A stretch of DNA of 64,000 nt. Source: Sediminibacterium sp. (GTDB taxonomy: Bacteria; Bacteroidota; Bacteroidia; Chitinophagales; Chitinophagaceae). The stretch spans positions 774,104 to 838,103 of the forward strand of contig JAFWCB010000005.1 in assembly GCA_017537025.1 (NCBI GenBank), written 5' to 3'. The position numbers and the translations under genes were made by a program. The notes under the pieces are model-generated. The model was given only the letters and a program-made list of their open reading frames with translations. It ran no database searches and was not told the DNA's origin. Of this stretch, positions 60,442 to 64,000 are shown piece after piece. Numbering within the stretch: position 1 is the first letter of the stretch; every line of letters starts with the position of its first letter.

Positions 60442-63400
60442 ATGAAAAAATTAATGCTCTTTTGCTGTACGTTGCTATTGCTTGGTAGTACAGTTGCGCA
60501 ATCCATAAGGGTTGTAGGAAGAGTTACCAGTGCTGCTACCGGAAATGGAGCAGAAGGTGTTACCGTTACTGTAAAAGGTTCCAAAACAGGTACCACTACT
60601 GGTAGCAATGGAGAATACGTTATTAACGTTGCTAAAGATGCGGTATTGGTATTTTCCGGAATCGGATTTACTACACAGGAACAAAAAGTAACAGACAACG
60701 TGTTAAATATCTCCCTAAAATCAACAACGGGTGATTTAGGAGAAGTAGTAGTTGTGGGTTATGGCTCACAGAAAAAAGCAAGCTTAACGGGGGCTTTGGT
60801 AACCCTAGGTAATACCGACCTAAACCGCCGACAAGTATCAAGCACAAGCCAAGCCCTACAAGGCTTAGCGCCGGGTGTTACCGTACAACAACAATCAGGT
60901 AAGCCGGGTGCAGATGGTGCGAGTATTGTAATTCGTGGACAAGGATCTATATCCGGTTCTAATGCACCTTTAATTATTGTAGACGGATTAGCAGTAGGCT
61001 CTTTAGATTTAATTGACCCCAATGTTATTGAGAGTATTACCTTACTTAAAGATGCCGCATCTACTGCTATTTATGGTAACCGGGCGAGTGCCGGAGTAAT
61101 TTTAGTAAAAACAAAAAGAGCTGTTGGTAATACCATGAAGCTTAGTTATAACGGGTTTGTTTCTAAGCAACAGGCTACCGCCATACCAAAGCGCGTAAGT
61201 GGTATTGATCACATGCGCCTAAGTAATGTGGCAGAACAAAACCGTACCGGCAACCCTGCCGCTACAATCTTCCCGCAAGCACTTATTGATAAGTATGCAA
61301 CTACAGCCGCTAATAATTTAGATGTTATTGATACAGATTGGTTGAACGAAATACTTACCAATAGTGGTTTAATGCAAAACCATAATGTGCAATTGAATGC
61401 CGGAGGAGAAAAAATGAATTTGTTTGGGTCGTTTACCTATTTGAATCAACAAGGGCTTATTCAAAACTCCTCTTTTCAGAAATATGATTTGCGGTTAAAC
61501 CCGGAGTTCAAAATAAGTGATAAATTGAAATTAATCGGTGTTTTAGCATATACCAATACAACTAACACTAACCCTTCTACAGGTTCGGCGGAATTTATTA
61601 TTCGTCAGGCAATAGGCTTACCCGCTATCGGTGGTGGCAAGTTTGGTCCGGGTATGTACGGTAATGCGGGACAATCAAATAACAGAAACCCGATTGCCAT
61701 GGCAGAAGCAACCGGTAATTCTGTTTCAAAAGGAAATACTTTGTTAACTCGATTTGGCTTTAATTTTCGTCCAATCGATGGTTTAGAAGTGGAAGGTTAT
61801 TGGGGTAAGCAAACATCAAATCCTACTACGAAAACATGGGTTACAAATGCAGATATATATACCCCTAACCTAACTACGAGTTCATATACATTAGTTGGTA
61901 CATGGCCGGGTACCACATCTTTATCAGAATCGTACACGAATAATGTATATACCACATATTTGGGACAAGCAACGTATACTAAACGTTTTGGTGTACATAC
62001 GGTGAAGGCTTTAGTAGGCGGACAATCAGAGTTATTCACTAACTATTTCTTTGGTGCTTCTCGCCAAGGCTTCGTTAATCCTAATCAACCTTATTTGAAT
62101 TTAGGATCGGGAACAAGAGATAATAATGCAGGAGCATCTGAATTGGCGCTTGCCGGCTTCTTTGCCCGTATTAATTATAGTTATGATGATAAATATTTTC
62201 TTGAACTGAACGGAAGAAGAGATGGCACATCTCGTTTTTCTCAAGCAAGAAATAAACAGTGGGGAAATTTTGGAGCAGTATCTGCCGGTTGGATCTTTAC
62301 GAAAGAGAGTTTCTTGAAAAGTATTTTACCTTATGTAAGCTACGGTAAACTTCGGGCATCCATTGGCGGTAATGGTAACCAAAATATTGGTAACAACTAT
62401 GCTTACGATGCCTTCTATTCACAATCTAATTATAGCAATCCTATTAATGGTACAAACGCTTACTTCGGAGGTACTACCAATTTAGGTTTAGCATTATTGC
62501 AATTTGCAAATCCTGAATTGAGTTGGGAAACTTCTAAGCAATGGAATATTGGTTTGGATGTTCAAGTGATTAAACATTTTACTGTATCGGCCGACTATTA
62601 TGTAAAAACATTGAAAAATATGTTATTACAAAGAACGCTTCCACAATCGGCAGGTGGCTTAACCAACCCCTTTGTGAATGCAGGTAATATGGAAAACAAA
62701 GGATGGGAATTTAGCTTGAATTATAAAAATCAGTTCGGCAAATTGGGTGTGAATGTTACCGGAATGATCTCCGATGTAAAAAATAAAGTGTTGAACTTGG
62801 TTGAAGGAACACCGTTTATTGGAGATGGTATTCGTACTGCTCCGGGTGAGGCATTAGGTTCCTATTTTGGTTATGTAAGTGCCGGTTATTTTTCAGATTC
62901 GAATGATGTGAAGAACTCTCCTGTACAATTTGGTCAGGGCTGGAATCCAAGTCCAACGGTTGGCTCTAAACCCGGAGATGTAAAATATGCGGATACCAAT
63001 GGAGATGGAAAAATTGACGCCAACGATCGCGTATTTATAGGTAATGCCTTTCCACGATATGAATATAGCATCAATGTAAACCTTACATATGGTAATTGGG
63101 ATATGAATATATTCGGACAAGGTGTGGGGCAACGTAATAATTATTTAAGTGGTACCGGAGCGATCCCTTTTAATAGTGCAGATTTTGCTGCTTCTTTATT
63201 AGATATTCATAAAGATTACTGGAGGCCTGATAATCAAAATGCTACTTTCCCTCGCTTACTACCTTCCGGCTCAGGCGGAAACAACTTCTTATTAGCATCT
63301 CAATGGATTAGAAGTGCAGCTTATTTCCGAATAAAAAATATTAGTGTAGGATATACGGTTCCCAAACAATGGCTAAATAAAGCAAAAATTAGTAATATCA

Positions 63401-63537
63401 GAATTTATGTAAGTGCTTCTAACCTGCTAACACTATCAAAAGCATGGAAAGGATTCGATCCTGAAATCAATAGCGCCAATGCAGAATTTTATCCACTGAT
63501 GCGTACGTATACAGCAGGTGTAAACGTAACTTTTTAA
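60442..63537 (+). CDS. SusC/RagA-family TonB-linked outer-membrane protein
   Basis: 1031 aa. Signal peptide (ending TVAQ), carboxypeptidase-like domain (VVGRVTSAATGNGAEGVTVTVKG, TTTGSNGEYVINV, LVFSGIGFTTQE), the Bacteroidota TonB-linked motif LGEVVVVGYGSQKKASLTGAL, the plug with SIVIRGQGSISGSNAPLIIVDG and the SusC signature NVIESITLLKDAASTAIYGNRASAGVILVKTK. The barrel ends RTYTAGVNVTF. 22 bp before the SusD gene. Given the AGE epimerase upstream, import of an amino-sugar-containing or sialylated glycan is plausible but inferred. Confidence 0.94.
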   Translation: MKKLMLFCCTLLLLGSTVAQSIRVVGRVTSAATGNGAEGVTVTVKGSKTGTTTGSNGEYVINVAKDAVLVFSGIGFTTQEQKVTDNVLNISLKSTTGDLGEVVVVGYGSQKKASLTGALVTLGNTDLNRRQVSSTSQALQGLAPGVTVQQQSGKPGADGASIVIRGQGSISGSNAPLIIVDGLAVGSLDLIDPNVIESITLLKDAASTAIYGNRASAGVILVKTKRAVGNTMKLSYNGFVSKQQATAIPKRVSGIDHMRLSNVAEQNRTGNPAATIFPQALIDKYATTAANNLDVIDTDWLNEILTNSGLMQNHNVQLNAGGEKMNLFGSFTYLNQQGLIQNSSFQKYDLRLNPEFKISDKLKLIGVLAYTNTTNTNPSTGSAEFIIRQAIGLPAIGGGKFGPGMYGNAGQSNNRNPIAMAEATGNSVSKGNTLLTRFGFNFRPIDGLEVEGYWGKQTSNPTTKTWVTNADIYTPNLTTSSYTLVGTWPGTTSLSESYTNNVYTTYLGQATYTKRFGVHTVKALVGGQSELFTNYFFGASRQGFVNPNQPYLNLGSGTRDNNAGASELALAGFFARINYSYDDKYFLELNGRRDGTSRFSQARNKQWGNFGAVSAGWIFTKESFLKSILPYVSYGKLRASIGGNGNQNIGNNYAYDAFYSQSNYSNPINGTNAYFGGTTNLGLALLQFANPELSWETSKQWNIGLDVQVIKHFTVSADYYVKTLKNMLLQRTLPQSAGGLTNPFVNAGNMENKGWEFSLNYKNQFGKLGVNVTGMISDVKNKVLNLVEGTPFIGDGIRTAPGEALGSYFGYVSAGYFSDSNDVKNSPVQFGQGWNPSPTVGSKPGDVKYADTNGDGKIDANDRVFIGNAFPRYEYSINVNLTYGNWDMNIFGQGVGQRNNYLSGTGAIPFNSADFAASLLDIHKDYWRPDNQNATFPRLLPSGSGGNNFLLASQWIRSAAYFRIKNISVGYTVPKQWLNKAKISNIRIYVSASNLLTLSKAWKGFDPEINSANAEFYPLMRTYTAGVNVTF

Positions 63538-63559
63538 ATGAACCAGTAAAAAAATAATT

Positions 63560-64000
63560 ATGAAAAAATATACAATAATACTGCTTTCATCAGCTGCGTT
63601 AGCGCTTGGAGCTTGTCAGAAGTTTCTCGATCGCAAACCACTTGATGCTTCTTCTTCTTCGACCTTTTTAAGTAATCAGGCCGAAATGGAACAAGGGTTA
63701 ATTGGTGTATATGCTGCCGGCATGTGGAGCATAGCCAATAACACCCCCATGCACTACGCTATTGAATCGAGTACCGATTTAGCTATGCGGCGCCCGGGAA
63801 ATGCAGACGACCAAATTGCTTTAGGGGATGCGGGTTTTTTATATAATAATAGTTTACCTATCAGTGCTTGGAATGCTGCGTATCGGTTAGTTCAACGCGC
63901 TAACCAACAAATAGTTGGCATGGAGAATGGGAGAGCCGCTGTAAATGCAACTATTTATAATCGTATCAAAGCAGAAGCATTGGTACTTCGCGCTTGGGGT
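63560..64000 (+). CDS. SusD/RagB-family lipoprotein (partial, C-terminus outside window)
   Basis: The first 147 codons are visible. Lipobox Cys19 (LALGACQKFLDRKPLD), then AEMEQGLIGVYAAGMWS and YRLVQRANQQIVGMENGRA, followed by RIKAEALVLRAW, the usual SusD first-helix pattern. It is the lid partner of the SusC gene 22 bp upstream. Confidence 0.9.
   Translation, partial: MKKYTIILLSSAALALGACQKFLDRKPLDASSSSTFLSNQAEMEQGLIGVYAAGMWSIANNTPMHYAIESSTDLAMRRPGNADDQIALGDAGFLYNNSLPISAWNAAYRLVQRANQQIVGMENGRAAVNATIYNRIKAEALVLRAWG

Overview
The window is one contiguous stretch of a Bacteroidota chromosome, most likely a Chitinophagaceae-type member. The evidence is two SusC/SusD-type outer-membrane pairs, TAnnTTTG promoter boxes just upstream of several starts, lack of obvious Shine-Dalgarno sequences, a DUF6520-like small protein, and moderate-to-low GC by eye. 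The family-level placement is inference.

Layout. 0-5.4 kb: a partial amidohydrolase, mnmG, a CAP-domain protein, ybeY, and the divergent feoA-nadD pair. 5.4-10.2 kb: a FecA-like TonB receptor and an S9 peptidase. 10.3-28.4 kb: four sensor histidine kinases in a row with different sensors (7TMR-DISM; a 3441-residue protein carrying sixteen ~185-residue modules; a ligand-binding propeller; TPR) but almost the same kinase core. No response regulator lies near them. 28.4-32 kb: rho, asnS and tRNA-Phe. 32-36 kb: a Fic protein with an unusual operator-like array, small proteins of unknown function and an XRE regulator. 36-45.4 kb: a SusC-SusD-thioredoxin operon, a DUF6520-like/MauE-like pair, and a four-gene unit made of a small protein with a CPPxCPP tail, a 7-TM protein, a histidine kinase and a LuxR-type regulator. 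45.5-56 kb: a sugar MFS transporter, a DUF1080 protein, an FN3 lipoprotein, secreted M24 and M20 peptidases, a small ABC unit and a sortilin-like repeat protein. 56-64 kb: a probable amino-sugar or sialic-acid locus (ROK regulator, AGE-type epimerase, FAD oxidoreductase, SusC, partial SusD).

The most striking features are the giant sensor-array kinase and several families of short palindromic repeats. These repeats sit in intergenic DNA and also in frame inside genes. All four kinases carry such inserts at the same two loops, and one secreted protein has its signal peptide partly encoded by a palindrome. The shared kinase cores, in one pair including the hairpin after the stop codon, point to recent duplication or gene conversion.
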